This document shows positions 5,925 to 14,925 of a stretch of 14,925 nt of DNA, piece after piece. The translations under genes were made by a program, and so were the position numbers. Position 1 is the first letter of the stretch, and each line of letters starts with the position of its first letter. The notes under the pieces were generated by a model that saw only the letters and a list, made by a program, of their open reading frames with translations, had not been told where the DNA came from and searched no databases. Source of the DNA: Synergistaceae bacterium (lineage in GTDB: Bacteria; Synergistota; Synergistia; Synergistales; Aminobacteriaceae); contig JAAYJB010000440.1 of the NCBI GenBank assembly GCA_012523155.1, forward strand, positions 1 to 14,925, written 5' to 3'.

Positions 5925-8766
5925 TTTTTTCCATCCTTTCAGCTATCTGTGCAGCGTATTCCCGGAGATACTGTGCCGTATAGCCCTGTGTTCCCTTCAT
6001 CAGGTCCCCGGGGGAACCACAGGCTACAACCTCTCCTCCGCCGTGTCCTCCTTCCGGGCCGAGATCGATGATGTAGTCGGATGATAAAAGGACATCCAGA
6101 TTATGTTCTATCAGGATCACGGTGTTTCCCCGGTCAACAATTTTGTTGACTATGGTCATTAGCTTTTCAACATCCGTATAGAACAGCCCTGTTGTCGGTT
6201 CATCCAGAAGGTACAGCGTCGGGCCTGAGAATTTTTTGCTCAACTCCTTTGAGAGCTTCACCCTTTGTGCCTCTCCCCCGCTGAGGGTAAGAGCCGATTG
6301 TCCCAGTGTTATATATCCCAGCCCGGCATCGGAAAGGAGGGCTATTTTTGAAGCGATCCGCGGTATATCCCTGAAAAAGGCGGAAGCCTCGTCTACGGTC
6401 ATATCGAGAACGTCCGAAATTGTTTTCCCCTTGAACTTCACTTCCAGTGTTTCCCTGTTGTATCTTTTGCCTCCGCACACTTCGCAGGGGACATAGATAT
6501 CAGGCAGGAAAAGCATCGAGACCTTTGTCGAGCCTCCGCCTCCGCAGGCCTCACACCTGCCGCCCCTTACATTAAAACTGAAACGGCCCGGAAGATAGCC
6601 CCGGATGCGTGATTCGGGAAGTTCCGCGAAAAGCTCCCGAATCAGGGTGAACAGCCCCGTGTACGTCGCAGGGTTCGATCGCGGCGTTCTCCCTATAGGG
6701 GCCTGGTCAACGAGGACAACGTTCCTGAACTGTTCGGATCCTTCAATCGCCTTGTGTGCTCCTGCACGCTCCCGAAAATCTTTATCAAGAAGCCTTCTCA
6801 GTCCCTTGTAGAGCACGTCGTACACGAGACTGCTTTTTCCCGATCCGGAGACGCCCGATACGGTGACCAGAAGACCGGTCGGGAATGAGACATCGATATT
6901 CTTCAGGTTGTTGTGACAGGCACTCCTGACAGTGAGAAGGCCTCTTGATGTACGTTTAATCCCTGCGCGTACGATTCCCGTGCATTCCCCGCGCAGATAC
7001 GGACCCGTGAGAAAGTTCGAACGAAGGGCATCCGCATACTCACCTGCAAAAACGACTTCTCCTCCCTGGTCCCCTGCCGCCGGCCCCATTTCGATAATAG
7101 CGTCCGCGGCTGTCATAGTCTCCCTGTCATGTTCAACAACGACGACAGTGTTTCCAAGGTCCCTGATCGATTCCAGTGTTCCCACAAGCTTGTCCGTATC
7201 CCTGGAGTGAAGTCCTATCGTCGGTTCATCCAGTACGTACAGCACCCCGCTCAGTTTTGAACCTATCTGGGCGGCCAGCCGGATCCTCTGGCTTTCCCCG
7301 CCGCTGAGGGTGTCCGACCTTCTGATAAGTGACAGGTAGCCGACCCCCACATCGCTCAGGAAGCGAAGTCTCTTTTTCGTCTCCATGAGGACCTGGTGGA
7401 CGATGTTTTCTTCTCCTTCCGAGAGTGAGAGTTTTTCAACGACTGAAGACAGTTCGTCTATGGGCATGGAGACAAAATCTCCGATCCCGTACCCGTGTAC
7501 CTTCACGTTCAGAGCTTCCGGCCGCAGGCGCATGCCTTTGCACGAGGCACACTCGTCGTCCACACGATAGGTTTCGAGTTCCTCCATAAGCGCTTCCGAT
7601 GCGGTTTCCCTCCATCGTGCCTCAAGCCATGGAAGAAGACCCTCGTACCTGCCCATGTAGGTCTTTTTTTCCTCGCTGCGGTCCCGAAAGAACGGCATCG
7701 GAATCCTCTCGTCGGAACCGTGAAGGATAAAACTTCGGATTTCTTCGGGCAGTTTGCGGAACGGCGGGGTAAGGTCCCATTCATTTTTCAGTGCAAACTT
7801 TTCTAGCTTTGCCAGCATGTAGTGCTTTTTCTTCCAGGGAAGAATGGCGCCTTCGGGAACAGACCTTTCCGGGTCCACTGAGAGTTCCTCTGAGAAAAAC
7901 TGGTGGCTGCCCAGGCCCGAACAGTCCGGGCACGCACCGTATGGAGTGTTGAACGAGAAAAGCCTCGGTTCTATCTCGGGCAGTGAGATATCGCATGAAG
8001 GGCACGTAAAGTTCTCGGTCAGAAGTTTCTCCTCCCCCTCTTCGGGTACTGCCAGGACGTATCCCCCGCTCAGGGTGAGTGCGTTCTCCACGGCTTCAGC
8101 GATTCTTCCCCGCCTGTCTTCCTGGACGCGGAGTCTGTCCACCACGACCTCGATCGTGTGGCGCCTGTTTTTGTCAAGGGTGATCTCCTCTTCAAGCCAC
8201 AGAACGGTACCGTCCACACGAACGCGGAGAAAGCCTTTTTCCCGTGTCTGGGTGAAGAGGTTGCGGAATTCCCCTTTCTTCCCACGGACCAGCGGTGAGA
8301 GGATCTCGATCCTCTGGTCGGAAAAGTTTCTGAAAAGGATGTCAACGATCTCGTCAAGTGAATACCTCACTACCGGTTTTCCGCATGAAGGGCAATGAGG
8401 AACGCCGATCCTTCCGAAGAAAAGCCGTAAATAGTCGTATACCTCGGTCACCGTTCCCACGATCGACCGGGGATTGTGGGAGACACCCTTCTGTTCGATG
8501 GAAATAGCCGGGGAAAGGCCGGAAATATCGTCCACGTCCGGTTTGTTTTGTACGCCGAGAAACTGCCTTGCATAGGCGGAAAGCGATTCCACATAGCGGC
8601 GCTGGCCTTCGGCATAAAGCGTGTCGAACGCCAGGGAAGACTTTCCGGAACCGGAAGGTCCCGTGATCACGACGAGCTTGTTTCGCGGAACGTCAACGTC
8701 GATGTTTTTTAAATTGTGTTCTCTTGCTCCTTTTATTTGAATCCACTGCGACACGGTTAAATTCAT
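5917..8766 (-). CDS. uvrA: Excinuclease ABC subunit A (UvrA)
   Basis: UvrA is the damage-sensing ABC-type ATPase of nucleotide excision repair, working as a dimer that loads UvrB. From ATG 8766 the protein has 949 residues, normal for the family. Seen in order: [10 protein letters not shown] (13-22), Walker [10 protein letters not shown] (36-44), a CPSC...CPDC zinc site, signature LSGGESQR, Walker B with DEPTIGLH, a second Walker [11 protein letters not shown], a second zinc module CEAC...CEVC, signature LSGGEAQR and DEPTTGLF. The last residue is unusual: most UvrAs read GLH there. A GTG at 8754 gives an N-terminus closer to the E. coli length; the site GAAGGG lies 3 bases before the ATG and 15 before the GTG, so the start is unresolved. 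The TTG at 8814 is unlikely. The gene overlaps the end of uvrB by 62 or 74 bases and the start of rlmB by 8. Confidence 0.95.
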   Translation of the reverse strand: MNLTVSQWIQIKGAREHNLKNIDVDVPRNKLVVITGPSGSGKSSLAFDTLYAEGQRRYVESLSAYARQFLGVQNKPDVDDISGLSPAISIEQKGVSHNPRSIVGTVTEVYDYLRLFFGRIGVPHCPSCGKPVVRYSLDEIVDILFRNFSDQRIEILSPLVRGKKGEFRNLFTQTREKGFLRVRVDGTVLWLEEEITLDKNRRHTIEVVVDRLRVQEDRRGRIAEAVENALTLSGGYVLAVPEEGEEKLLTENFTCPSCDISLPEIEPRLFSFNTPYGACPDCSGLGSHQFFSEELSVDPERSVPEGAILPWKKKHYMLAKLEKFALKNEWDLTPPFRKLPEEIRSFILHGSDERIPMPFFRDRSEEKKTYMGRYEGLLPWLEARWRETASEALMEELETYRVDDECASCKGMRLRPEALNVKVHGYGIGDFVSMPIDELSSVVEKLSLSEGEENIVHQVLMETKKRLRFLSDVGVGYLSLIRRSDTLSGGESQRIRLAAQIGSKLSGVLYVLDEPTIGLHSRDTDKLVGTLESIRDLGNTVVVVEHDRETMTAADAIIEMGPAAGDQGGEVVFAGEYADALRSNFLTGPYLRGECTGIVRAGIKRTSRGLLTVRSACHNNLKNIDVSFPTGLLVTVSGVSGSGKSSLVYDVLYKGLRRLLDKDFRERAGAHKAIEGSEQFRNVVLVDQAPIGRTPRSNPATYTGLFTLIRELFAELPESRIRGYLPGRFSFNVRGGRCEACGGGGSTKVSMLFLPDIYVPCEVCGGKRYNRETLEVKFKGKTISDVLDMTVDEASAFFRDIPRIASKIALLSDAGLGYITLGQSALTLSGGEAQRVKLSKELSKKFSGPTLYLLDEPTTGLFYTDVEKLMTIVNKIVDRGNTVILIEHNLDVLLSSDYIIDLGPEGGHGGGEVVACGSPGDLMKGTQGYTAQYLREYAAQIAERMEKIG

Positions 8767-10723
8767 TCCCTTCAATCGAAGCCAGCATGTCACGAATCCT
8801 GGCGGCTTTCTCAAAATCGAGTTTTTCCACGGCCTCCCACATTAATTTCTCCAGGTCGGCGGCAGAGAGTTTTTCTTCCCTGGACTTTCCGCTTTCCGCT
8901 GTTCCGGTTCCGGCGGGGAGGATTTCCTCGGGAAGCAGTGAAACTACGTCCTTCTTTATGGTTTCAGGCGTTATTCCGTGGAGCTTATTGTACTCCATCT
9001 GGATGGAACGCCGCCTGGTTGTTTCCGCCGAAGCTTTGCGTATGCTCTCGGTGATTTCGTCTGCGTAGAGGATGACTTTCCCTGCCGTGTTCCTGGCAGC
9101 CCGCCCGATCATCTGGATGAGCGATCTCTCTGAACGAAGGAATCCCTCCCTGTCGGCATCCAGTATGGCGACAAGTGATACCTCGGGAAGATCCATCCCC
9201 TCCCGCAGCAGGTTGATTCCCACGAGAACTGAAATTTCTCCGTTCCTCAGGTCGCGGATAAGTTCCGCCCTTTCGAATGTATTCAGCTCGGAATGAATGT
9301 ATTTTACTCTGAACTGGAGATCTGCAAGATATTCCGCCAAGTCTTCGGATGATTTCTTCGTGAGCGTTGTAACAATAGCCCTTTCCCCTCGTCCCGTAAT
9401 TTCCCTGAGCCGGCCGATGAGGTCGTCAACCTGTCCTGTTGCGGGCTGTATCTCGACTTCCGGGTCGAGAACGCCCGTGGGCCGGATAACCTGCTCCGTA
9501 ACCTGCTGGGAAACGTTGAGCTCGTAATCCCCCGGTGTCGCCGTAACAAAGATGGCCTGTCTCATGTATTTTTCGAATTCGTTCCATTCGAGCGGCCTGT
9601 TATCAAGGCACGACGGCAGCCGGAAGCCGTTTTCGACCAGGGTGAGTTTTCTCGCCCTGTCTCCGTTGAACATTCCCCTCACCTGTGGAAGAGTGATGTG
9701 CGACTCATCAACAACAAGGATAAAGTCCTCGGGGAAAAAGTCGAGAAGTGTTCCGGGCGGTTCCCCGGAATTTCTACCGTCCAGGTATCGTGAATAGTTC
9801 TCTATTCCGGAGCAGTAGCCTGTTTCCTGGAGCATTTCCAGATCATAGAGCGTCCTCATCCTGATCCTCTGCGCCTCGAGAAACTTCCCTTGATTTTCGA
9901 ACATTGCTGACTGCTCCTCCATTTCCCGGCGGATCGGCTCTAAGGAACGCTCTATGGCATCCCGGTCGGTGACGTAATGTTGTGCCGGAAAGATGGATGC
10001 TTCCCTGAGATTTTCAAGGGATTTCCCCGTTACCGGATCGAATTCATCGATCCTCTCAATTTCGTCGTCGAAAAACAGGATTCGCAGTGCCCTGTCCCCG
10101 TATGCAGGAAAAATCTCGATAATATCGCCACGGGCACGGAATTTTCCCTGTTCGGTCACGAGATCGTTTCTCTCGTAATAATTATCGAGAAGTTTCTCCA
10201 TAAATGCCCGGCGATCCCATTGTTCCCCCACAGAAAACGGAAAGATGACTTTCTCGTATGTTTCTTTTTTCCCAAGGCCGTAAATACAGGAGACGCTGGC
10301 GACGACAACAACGTCACGCCGTTCTATCAGCGCCTTGGTGGCTGCAAGGCGAAGGCGTTCTATCCTGTCGTTTACAGAGGCATCCTTTTCGATGTATGTG
10401 TCTGTGGACGGAACATAGGCCTCGGGCTGATAGTAGTCATAATAGCTCACAAAGTAGTGAACGGCGTTCCGGGGAAAAAAACTGCGAAATTCACTGTAAA
10501 GCTGGGCTGCGAGGGTTTTATTGTGAGAGAGGACAAGAGCTGGCCTACCTGCTTCGGTGATGACATTAGCCACGGTAAATGTTTTCCCGCTTCCCGTTGC
10601 CCCGAGAAGTGTCTGGAAACGGAGACCCGAGGAGATGCCGGCCGAGAGCTGACGGATCGCTTCGGGCTGGTCACCTGAAGGAGCCCAGTCTGATACGATC
10701 TGAAACTTTCTGTCCCGTGTCAT
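8693..10723 (-). CDS. uvrB: Excinuclease ABC subunit B (UvrB)
   Basis: UvrB is the helicase-like subunit that verifies damage and, with UvrC, positions the dual incisions. The 676-residue protein shows Walker [10 protein letters not shown] (41-49), the damage-probing beta-hairpin region ([17 protein letters not shown], 94-110), DESH, and motif [15 protein letters not shown] domain for UvrC contact sits near residues 619-652 ([20 protein letters not shown]). The ATG at 10723 follows GAGGAGG by 10 bases. After the UVR domain comes a lysine/arginine-rich tail of about 24 residues that is read from DNA also encoding the UvrA N-terminus in another frame. uvrC is not in the window. Only about 30 bases lie between the upstream terminator stem and the ribosome binding site, so the promoter is not obvious. 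Confidence 0.96.
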   Translation of the reverse strand: MTRDRKFQIVSDWAPSGDQPEAIRQLSAGISSGLRFQTLLGATGSGKTFTVANVITEAGRPALVLSHNKTLAAQLYSEFRSFFPRNAVHYFVSYYDYYQPEAYVPSTDTYIEKDASVNDRIERLRLAATKALIERRDVVVVASVSCIYGLGKKETYEKVIFPFSVGEQWDRRAFMEKLLDNYYERNDLVTEQGKFRARGDIIEIFPAYGDRALRILFFDDEIERIDEFDPVTGKSLENLREASIFPAQHYVTDRDAIERSLEPIRREMEEQSAMFENQGKFLEAQRIRMRTLYDLEMLQETGYCSGIENYSRYLDGRNSGEPPGTLLDFFPEDFILVVDESHITLPQVRGMFNGDRARKLTLVENGFRLPSCLDNRPLEWNEFEKYMRQAIFVTATPGDYELNVSQQVTEQVIRPTGVLDPEVEIQPATGQVDDLIGRLREITGRGERAIVTTLTKKSSEDLAEYLADLQFRVKYIHSELNTFERAELIRDLRNGEISVLVGINLLREGMDLPEVSLVAILDADREGFLRSERSLIQMIGRAARNTAGKVILYADEITESIRKASAETTRRRSIQMEYNKLHGITPETIKKDVVSLLPEEILPAGTGTAESGKSREEKLSAADLEKLMWEAVEKLDFEKAARIRDMLASIEGNEFNRVAVDSNKRSKRTQFKKHRR

Positions 10724-10743
10724 GCTGCATTTTCCTCCTCTGC

Positions 10744-10760
10744 TTCTTTCAGGGAAAGAA
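10744..10760. repeat. 7-bp inverted repeat upstream of uvrB
   Basis: TTCTTTC (10744-10750) and GAAAGAA (10754-10760) are perfect inverted arms with a 3-base spacer. They lie between the ftsH terminator stem and the uvrB ribosome binding site, 21 bases before the uvrB start. It could be a regulator site or a small hairpin in the uvrB leader. The low-complexity purine/pyrimidine make-up makes a chance match possible. Confidence 0.4.
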
Positions 10761-10797
10761 AAAGAGAGGAGGCCTGACTGACCGGCTCCGCCTCCTC
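10755..10797 (-). terminator. Factor-independent terminator after ftsH
   Basis: On the minus strand GAGGAGGC (10797-10790) pairs with GCCTCCTC (10773-10766) around a 16-base loop, followed by a T-rich run (TCTTTTTCTTT, opposite 10765-10755). It begins 27 bases past the ftsH stop. Five T also follow the stem on the plus strand, so it could work in both directions. Confidence 0.75.
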
Positions 10798-10824
10798 TTT
10801 TTCTCCTGTCGTTTACGTTTTTCT

Positions 10825-12753
10825 CTATACGGCCGGTGCCTCTCCGACGAGGCCTGTTCCGTATGATTGCTCCTCGGGGGTGTCCTCGGAAGACTTCTGT
10901 CCTTCCTTTAGGGAGGTTTTTTCACTACCCTCCGGCTCTTCTCCTGAAAGCTGTTCCTCCATTCCGAGGAGTACCGTCAGTTCCTTCCCTTCTATTACTT
11001 CCTTTTCGAGAAGGACCCGGGCGACCTTTTCCACATCTTCCGAGTTCTCCTCAAGCAGGCTTCGGACTCTGCCATAGCATGAGTCAATGATCATTTTTAC
11101 TTCCTGGTCAATGGTATACGCAACTTCGTCGCTGTAGTTTCTTTCCTCGCCTATGTCTCTGCCCAGAAACACTTCGTGATGCTTATGTCCGAGCTTTACG
11201 AGTCCCAGTTTTTCGCTCATACCGAACTCTGTAACCATCTGCCTGGCGATTTGTGTCGCCCTCTCGAGATCATTGCTCGATCCGGTCGTGACGTCCCCGA
11301 ACTGAAGTTCCTCCGCAACGCGCCCGCCGAGAAGGACGCAAACCTTGTCCAGAAGGTCGGATTTCGACATGAGAAACCTGTCCTCTTCCGGCAGCTGCAG
11401 CGTATACCCTAGAGCCATGTGTCCCCTGGGAATTATTGAAATTTTGTGCACCGGGTCACAGGAAGGGATCAGTTTGGCCACAAGTGCATGTCCGGTTTCG
11501 TGGTAGGCGATGATCTTCTTCTCCTTGTCGCTTACAAGTCGGCTTTTCCTTTCGGGCCCTGCGATGACTCTATCAATGCCTTCTTCGAAATCCTTCATCC
11601 TGATCTCTTTCTGCCCGCTTCGAGCTGAAAGCAGGGCGGCTTCGTTCACAAGGTTCGCAAGATCCGCCCCAACGAAGCCGGGCGTCCTTCTTGCCAGCAC
11701 TGCAAGGTCCACGTCACCGGCAAGTTTTTTCCCTTTGGAATGAACCTCTAGAATTGCCTCCCGGCCTTTTACATCCGGGCGGTCGACGACGATATGTCTG
11801 TCAAACCGTCCGGGCCGCAGCAGGGCGGGATCAAGGATGTCAGGGCGGTTCGTCGCCGCAATGAGGATGATCCCCGTTGACTCGTCAAACCCGTCAAGTT
11901 CTACCAGCAGCTGGTTTAGTGTCTGCTCCCGCTCGTCGTGCCCTCCGCCGAGTCCAGCTCCGCGCTGACGCCCGACTGCATCCATTTCATCAATGAAAAT
12001 AATGCAGGGCTGGTATTTTCTCGCCTGTTCGAAGAGGTCCCTTACCCTTGCCGCACCAACGCCGACAAACATTTCAACGAAATCTGATCCGCTGACGCTG
12101 AAAAACGGCACATCGGCTTCGCCTGCAGCTGCACGGGCAAGAAGGGTCTTTCCCGTTCCCGGAGGACCAAGAAGCAGGATACCCCGCGGGACCTTCGCTC
12201 CCAGTGTGGTAAACCGGCCCGGGTCCTTGAGAAAGTACACGACCTCCGACAGTTCTTCTTTCGATTCATCACATCCGGCCACGTCCTTGAACGTCACCTT
12301 CGGGCGGTTATCAAGGAAAAGCTTCGCTTTGCTCTTCGCGAAGTTCATGACCTTACCCCCGCCTCCCTGCATGTTATAGAGGAAGAAAATCCAGACTCCT
12401 ATGAGCAGCAGGGTCGGGAACAGCGAGGAAAGCATATTGGCCCACCAGGGAGTCTTCTGGGGAGGCTCAACCTCCACGTTGACTCCCTTCTGTGCGATTT
12501 CCTTCGCGAGATCTCCGACGCCGACCACGTAAGTCACAAACTCTCTTCCGTCCGTGAACTTCCCCTTGAGGGAGTTCTCAAGTACCGAGACAGATCGTAT
12601 CCTGCCCGCGGATACCTCGGAAAGGAAAGAGCTGTAACTGATCTCAAGGGTCTGCTGAGGTCCCTGTGTTGGTGACAGAAAAACATTCACAAGGCTCACA
12701 ACGAGCACGATGAGAATGAGATACAAACCTAGATTTTTTACCAATCGGCCCAA
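10825..12753 (-). CDS. ftsH: ATP-dependent zinc metalloprotease FtsH
   Basis: FtsH is a membrane-anchored hexameric AAA+ protease that degrades unassembled membrane proteins and short-lived regulators. The 642-residue sequence shows a first membrane segment (about 8-27), a periplasmic domain, a second membrane segment (about 109-128), then Walker A GPPGTGKT (196-203), Walker [11 protein letters not shown] (251-260) and the second region of homology [19 protein letters not shown] (301-319). The zinc-binding HETGH (418-422) follows. Further on, DLERATQIA supplies the usual third acidic zinc-ligand region. The C-terminal tail is rich in Glu, Ser and Gly and looks disordered, as in many FtsH proteins. 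The start is TTG at 12753, 10 bases after AGGAGG; a second TTG at 12744 is possible. It follows hpt after 57 bases and ends at a terminator. The tilS-hpt-ftsH order is widespread in bacteria. Confidence 0.96.
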   Translation of the reverse strand: MGRLVKNLGLYLILIVLVVSLVNVFLSPTQGPQQTLEISYSSFLSEVSAGRIRSVSVLENSLKGKFTDGREFVTYVVGVGDLAKEIAQKGVNVEVEPPQKTPWWANMLSSLFPTLLLIGVWIFFLYNMQGGGGKVMNFAKSKAKLFLDNRPKVTFKDVAGCDESKEELSEVVYFLKDPGRFTTLGAKVPRGILLLGPPGTGKTLLARAAAGEADVPFFSVSGSDFVEMFVGVGAARVRDLFEQARKYQPCIIFIDEMDAVGRQRGAGLGGGHDEREQTLNQLLVELDGFDESTGIILIAATNRPDILDPALLRPGRFDRHIVVDRPDVKGREAILEVHSKGKKLAGDVDLAVLARRTPGFVGADLANLVNEAALLSARSGQKEIRMKDFEEGIDRVIAGPERKSRLVSDKEKKIIAYHETGHALVAKLIPSCDPVHKISIIPRGHMALGYTLQLPEEDRFLMSKSDLLDKVCVLLGGRVAEELQFGDVTTGSSNDLERATQIARQMVTEFGMSEKLGLVKLGHKHHEVFLGRDIGEERNYSDEVAYTIDQEVKMIIDSCYGRVRSLLEENSEDVEKVARVLLEKEVIEGKELTVLLGMEEQLSGEEPEGSEKTSLKEGQKSSEDTPEEQSYGTGLVGEAPAV

Positions 12754-12810
12754 ATTATCGCCGCCTCCTGACTAGATTGAGTTTTTTTCCTGGTCTCTAT
12801 CGCTCCAAGT

Positions 12811-13356
12811 CTATTGCTCCAGGACCTCCACAATATGCACGGAGGGAAGGTTTCTCCATCTGCCGGCATAATCGAGGCCATAGCCCACAACAAACTTATC
12901 GGGTATTGAAAAACCTTTATATTCAACATGGACGGAAACCTTGCGCCTCTCTTCCTTGTCCAGCAACGCGCATACCCTTATGGTTCCCGGCTGGCGCTCG
13001 TGCATCAGCTTGACAAGATAAGACAGGGTAAGGCCCGTGTCAACTATATCTTCTACGATAAGGACATTTTTGTCCTTGACGCTGCTGTCAAGATCTTTGA
13101 CGATACGGACGATCCCGCTTGTTTTCGTGGAGTCTCCGTATGAGGATACCGCCATGAAATCGAGAGAGACGTTCACAGTCTCCGGGATCGCCCTCACAAG
13201 GTCTGACATGAAAACGACTGCTCCTTTGAGAATGCCGACGACTACGAGGTCTTTCCCCGCATAATCTTTTCCTATCTTCTCACCGATCTCGCGAACTCTT
13301 TTTGCTATTTCATTCTCAGGAATCAGAACTTCGGCAACTTTGTATTCCATGATCAT
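12811..13356 (-). CDS. hpt: Hypoxanthine phosphoribosyltransferase
   Basis: This 181-residue enzyme converts hypoxanthine (and usually guanine) plus PRPP into IMP or GMP in purine salvage; it is cytosolic. The PRPP-binding loop VLIVEDIVDTGLT (98-110) has the two adjacent acidic residues typical of the family. LKGAVVFMSDL (43-53) and SSYGDSTKTSG (71-81) match the active-site and flexible-loop regions, and VGYGLDYAGRWRNLP near the end is the family's base-binding C-terminal signature. The ATG at 13356 and a second in-frame ATG at 13350 are both possible; GGAGAGAAG lies upstream. The gene overlaps the end of tilS by 41 bases (35 with the later ATG), pointing to coupled translation. Confidence 0.95.
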   Translation of the reverse strand: MIMEYKVAEVLIPENEIAKRVREIGEKIGKDYAGKDLVVVGILKGAVVFMSDLVRAIPETVNVSLDFMAVSSYGDSTKTSGIVRIVKDLDSSVKDKNVLIVEDIVDTGLTLSYLVKLMHERQPGTIRVCALLDKEERRKVSVHVEYKGFSIPDKFVVGYGLDYAGRWRNLPSVHIVEVLEQ

Positions 13357-14731
13357 TCATCTTCTCTCCGCCTAAGTTTGGGAAAGCCGCTCTCAGATGG
13401 ACAGCGGCAGTGTTCTTCTTTTGGATGCCGGTTCTTCCCTGTTTTCCCCAGAAAGGAACCCATTCATGATCGCCGATGAAAAGTGCGGGAAATACATCAT
13501 TTCCCCATGAAGGGGCAATGAATTTTTCCCGGAGATTCGAGTCGCTCAAGGCAAAAACCCTGACGGAACCGCATTCAGGTAAAATAGCGTGCACGGGACC
13601 TACCGAATGAAAAGCCGTTTCCCTTTTCTCCCAGAAAAAAATCCATTTGTTCCACGCAAACTTTCCCCGCTCACCTTCCAGGGGAAAACATGCACCGGAA
13701 TGATCCAATCTGTTTAGTATATCAGGGTCTACCCATGAGACAAAGGGGGAGGAACAAAAAACAAACATCTCTCTCTGCCATTGAAAGCACCAGGAACCCG
13801 AGCTGCGGGCCAGCCGGACCAGGGATTGGGTCCTCTCGCGGGACAATGTCCTAAGCCCGATTTTTCTCCCTACACCCCTGAAAAAAACTGACATTTCCGC
13901 GTCTCCCAGTTTCCTGATCACATCAAGCCCGCATGAATATGATGAGAAGGGAACCTTCCTTTCAGCTGCGGAAAAAAGCGAATCCTGGAGCATTTCCTCT
14001 TTTTGCCTGTAATATGTCATGTCAGCTGCTGTGCCGAGGATATGTTCTTTAACACCGGGATTGAAGCGGCTTTCGAGAAAAGGAAGAAGACTCTTTCGTA
14101 TCCTGTTCCTGAGATATGCCGTATCCGTATTCGTCGAGTCCTCGCGCCAGGGGATGTTATATGTGTTCAGCATTCTTCTCAAAAAGTCTCTCGAGAAAGA
14201 CAGGAGGGGACGGAAAATGAATCCCCTTTTTTCCTGTATCCCGGTTAATCCCCGAACACCGCTCCCTCTGATCAGATTGTGGAGGAAGGTTTCCGCTGCA
14301 TCATCAGAGGTATGGGCAACGGCTATTCCCCACCCGCCGGCCGATGCCCTCGTGTTTTCGAGGAATTTGTACCGTATCCTCCTGGCACCATCCTCCAGAG
14401 ATTCCCCTTTCCTGAGGAGACCCGGAACATCCCGTGATTCACTAACGAGAGGAAGGCCGAAGCTGGCCGCCATTTCTGAAACGAATATCGCATCCTTCCG
14501 TGACTCGCTGCCACGAATACCATGCTCGAGGTGCGCTATTATCAGTTTTCCTTTCCAAAGTTCGGCAAACATCCAGAGCATTGCTACTGAATCGCTTCCC
14601 CCTGACACGGCAAGCACGATAGGAGAATCGATATCCCACCATCCCTGGGATTTACCTATCGTCTCGAATTCTTTTTTCAGCCGTGGAATGGAATATTCGA
14701 AAGGTATATCATTCCGGGGCCCTCTTTTCAT
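13316..14731 (-). CDS. tilS: tRNA(Ile)-lysidine synthetase TilS
   Basis: TilS attaches lysine to C34 of tRNA-Ile2 (anticodon CAU), changing its identity from Met to Ile and its reading from AUG to AUA. The 471-residue protein has the PP-loop ATP-pyrophosphatase motif SGGSDS (43-48), the lid-like region AHLEHGIRGSESRKDA, further conserved segments EDGARRIRY, HTSDDAAETFLHNLIRGSG and REDSTNTDTAYLRNRIR, and a C-terminal TilS_C-type domain ending in GDHEWVPFWG. The ATG at 14731 has a modest site (CAGGA) close by and GGGAGG farther up. The frame runs open to 14851, but that part crosses a terminator and a tRNA gene and cannot be coding. It lies directly downstream of two tRNA-Met genes and leads into hpt and ftsH. 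Confidence 0.95.
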   Translation of the reverse strand: MKRGPRNDIPFEYSIPRLKKEFETIGKSQGWWDIDSPIVLAVSGGSDSVAMLWMFAELWKGKLIIAHLEHGIRGSESRKDAIFVSEMAASFGLPLVSESRDVPGLLRKGESLEDGARRIRYKFLENTRASAGGWGIAVAHTSDDAAETFLHNLIRGSGVRGLTGIQEKRGFIFRPLLSFSRDFLRRMLNTYNIPWREDSTNTDTAYLRNRIRKSLLPFLESRFNPGVKEHILGTAADMTYYRQKEEMLQDSLFSAAERKVPFSSYSCGLDVIRKLGDAEMSVFFRGVGRKIGLRTLSRERTQSLVRLARSSGSWCFQWQREMFVFCSSPFVSWVDPDILNRLDHSGACFPLEGERGKFAWNKWIFFWEKRETAFHSVGPVHAILPECGSVRVFALSDSNLREKFIAPSWGNDVFPALFIGDHEWVPFWGKQGRTGIQKKNTAAVHLRAAFPNLGGEKMNDHGIQSCRSSDS

Positions 14732-14757
14732 GATCCTGCCGGGCACCTCCCTGACAT

Positions 14758-14783
14758 AAAAAAAAGCGGAGTCACCGCTCCGC
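14758..14783 (-). terminator. Factor-independent terminator between tRNA-Met and tilS
   Basis: On the minus strand GCGGAG (14783-14778) pairs with CTCCGC (14771-14766) around the loop CGGTGA, followed by eight T (opposite 14765-14758). It ends transcription of the tRNA genes 17 bases after the tRNA 3' end. tilS begins only 26 bases after the T run, leaving no room for a normal promoter beyond the terminator. Confidence 0.88.
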
Positions 14784-14800
14784 CTGTAATCATCATCAAT

Positions 14801-14877
14801 TGGTGGCGGTGACTGGAATCGAACCAGTGACACTGCGGGTATGAACCGCATGCTCTAGCCATCTGAGCTACACCGCC
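14801..14877 (-). tRNA. tRNA-Met (CAU), elongator
   Basis: A complete 77-base cloverleaf including encoded CCA (14803-14801). The acceptor arms GGCGGTG and CACCGCC pair fully, the D arm is GCTC/GAGC, the anticodon arm TGCGG/CCGCA holds loop TTCATAC with anticodon CAU (14843-14841), and the T arm ACTGG/CCAGT holds TTCGATT. G1 pairs with C72, so it is not the initiator. The loop differs from CTCATAA of tRNA-Ile2, and the body resembles Bacillus elongator tRNA-Met, which supports elongator Met over the TilS substrate tRNA-Ile2. It lies 4 bases after the initiator tRNA. Confidence 0.95.
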
Positions 14878-14881
14878 GAAA

Positions 14882-14925
<44 letters not shown>

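Noticed and set aside
14019..14759. 246-codon plus-strand open frame opposite tilS
   Set aside because: Low-complexity Ser/Pro/Arg composition and exact opposition to a conserved gene.
14732..14851. N-terminal extension of the tilS frame
   Set aside because: It crosses the terminator and the elongator tRNA-Met gene, so it cannot be normal coding sequence.
14801..14877. Reading the complete CAU tRNA as tRNA-Ile2, the TilS substrate
   Set aside because: The anticodon loop TTCATAC and the body match elongator tRNA-Met; tRNA-Ile2 normally has CTCATAA and a different acceptor stem.

Overview
The window looks like a chromosomal segment of an anaerobic, amino-acid-using bacterium of medium G+C content. 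The anaerobic cue is the density of ferredoxin-type proteins. The housekeeping order tRNA-fMet, tRNA-Met, tilS, hpt, ftsH, uvrB, uvrA, rlmB and the protein style remind me of Synergistota, but that assignment is an impression and not a demonstrated placement. No mobile elements, CRISPR arrays or clear signs of recent transfer were seen.

Left part (1-3680, minus strand): a tightly packed operon of six redox genes. In transcription order these are a small 2Fe-2S protein (HcnA/Fer2_4 type), an NAD(P)/FAD oxidoreductase (HcnB / proline dehydrogenase alpha type), a protein with two 4Fe-4S motifs, a BFD-type 2Fe-2S protein, a DAO-family FAD dehydrogenase (HcnC / proline dehydrogenase beta type) and a second two-cluster ferredoxin that runs off the left edge. 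Three junctions overlap by 1 to 8 bases. From memory, the order alpha, 4Fe-4S gamma, small delta, beta matches the dye-linked L-proline dehydrogenase complex of Thermococcales. Related sets oxidise glycine (hydrogen cyanide synthase), sarcosine, opines or D-hydroxyproline. The beta-like protein would oxidise a secondary or alpha amine to an imine, and the iron-sulfur proteins and alpha would carry the electrons onward.

Middle (about 3681-5083): an AT-rich divergent promoter region, then one plus-strand gene of the ornithine cyclodeaminase/mu-crystallin family. At the usual catalytic-aspartate position it has a tyrosine, which favours an imine (ketimine or pyrroline-2-carboxylate) reductase over a true ornithine cyclodeaminase. 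The two divergent units could therefore form an imino-acid oxidation/reduction module, possibly for proline, hydroxyproline, D-amino acids or opines. A strong hairpin terminator at 5044-5083 separates this module from the housekeeping genes.

Right part (5097-14925, minus strand): transcription runs leftward from an initiator tRNA-Met (cut by the right edge) and an elongator tRNA-Met. A terminator follows, then tilS (tRNA-Ile2 lysidine synthetase), hpt (hypoxanthine phosphoribosyltransferase) and ftsH (membrane AAA protease). A second terminator precedes uvrB, uvrA (nucleotide excision repair) and rlmB (23S rRNA 2'-O-methyltransferase). Several junctions overlap: tilS/hpt by 41 bases, uvrB/uvrA by about 62 to 74 bases and uvrA/rlmB by 8 bases. 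Apart from the redox module the window is ordinary core genome. The main points for follow-up are the redox operon with its divergent reductase, the long uvrB/uvrA overlap, and tilS lying beside both Met-CAU tRNA genes.
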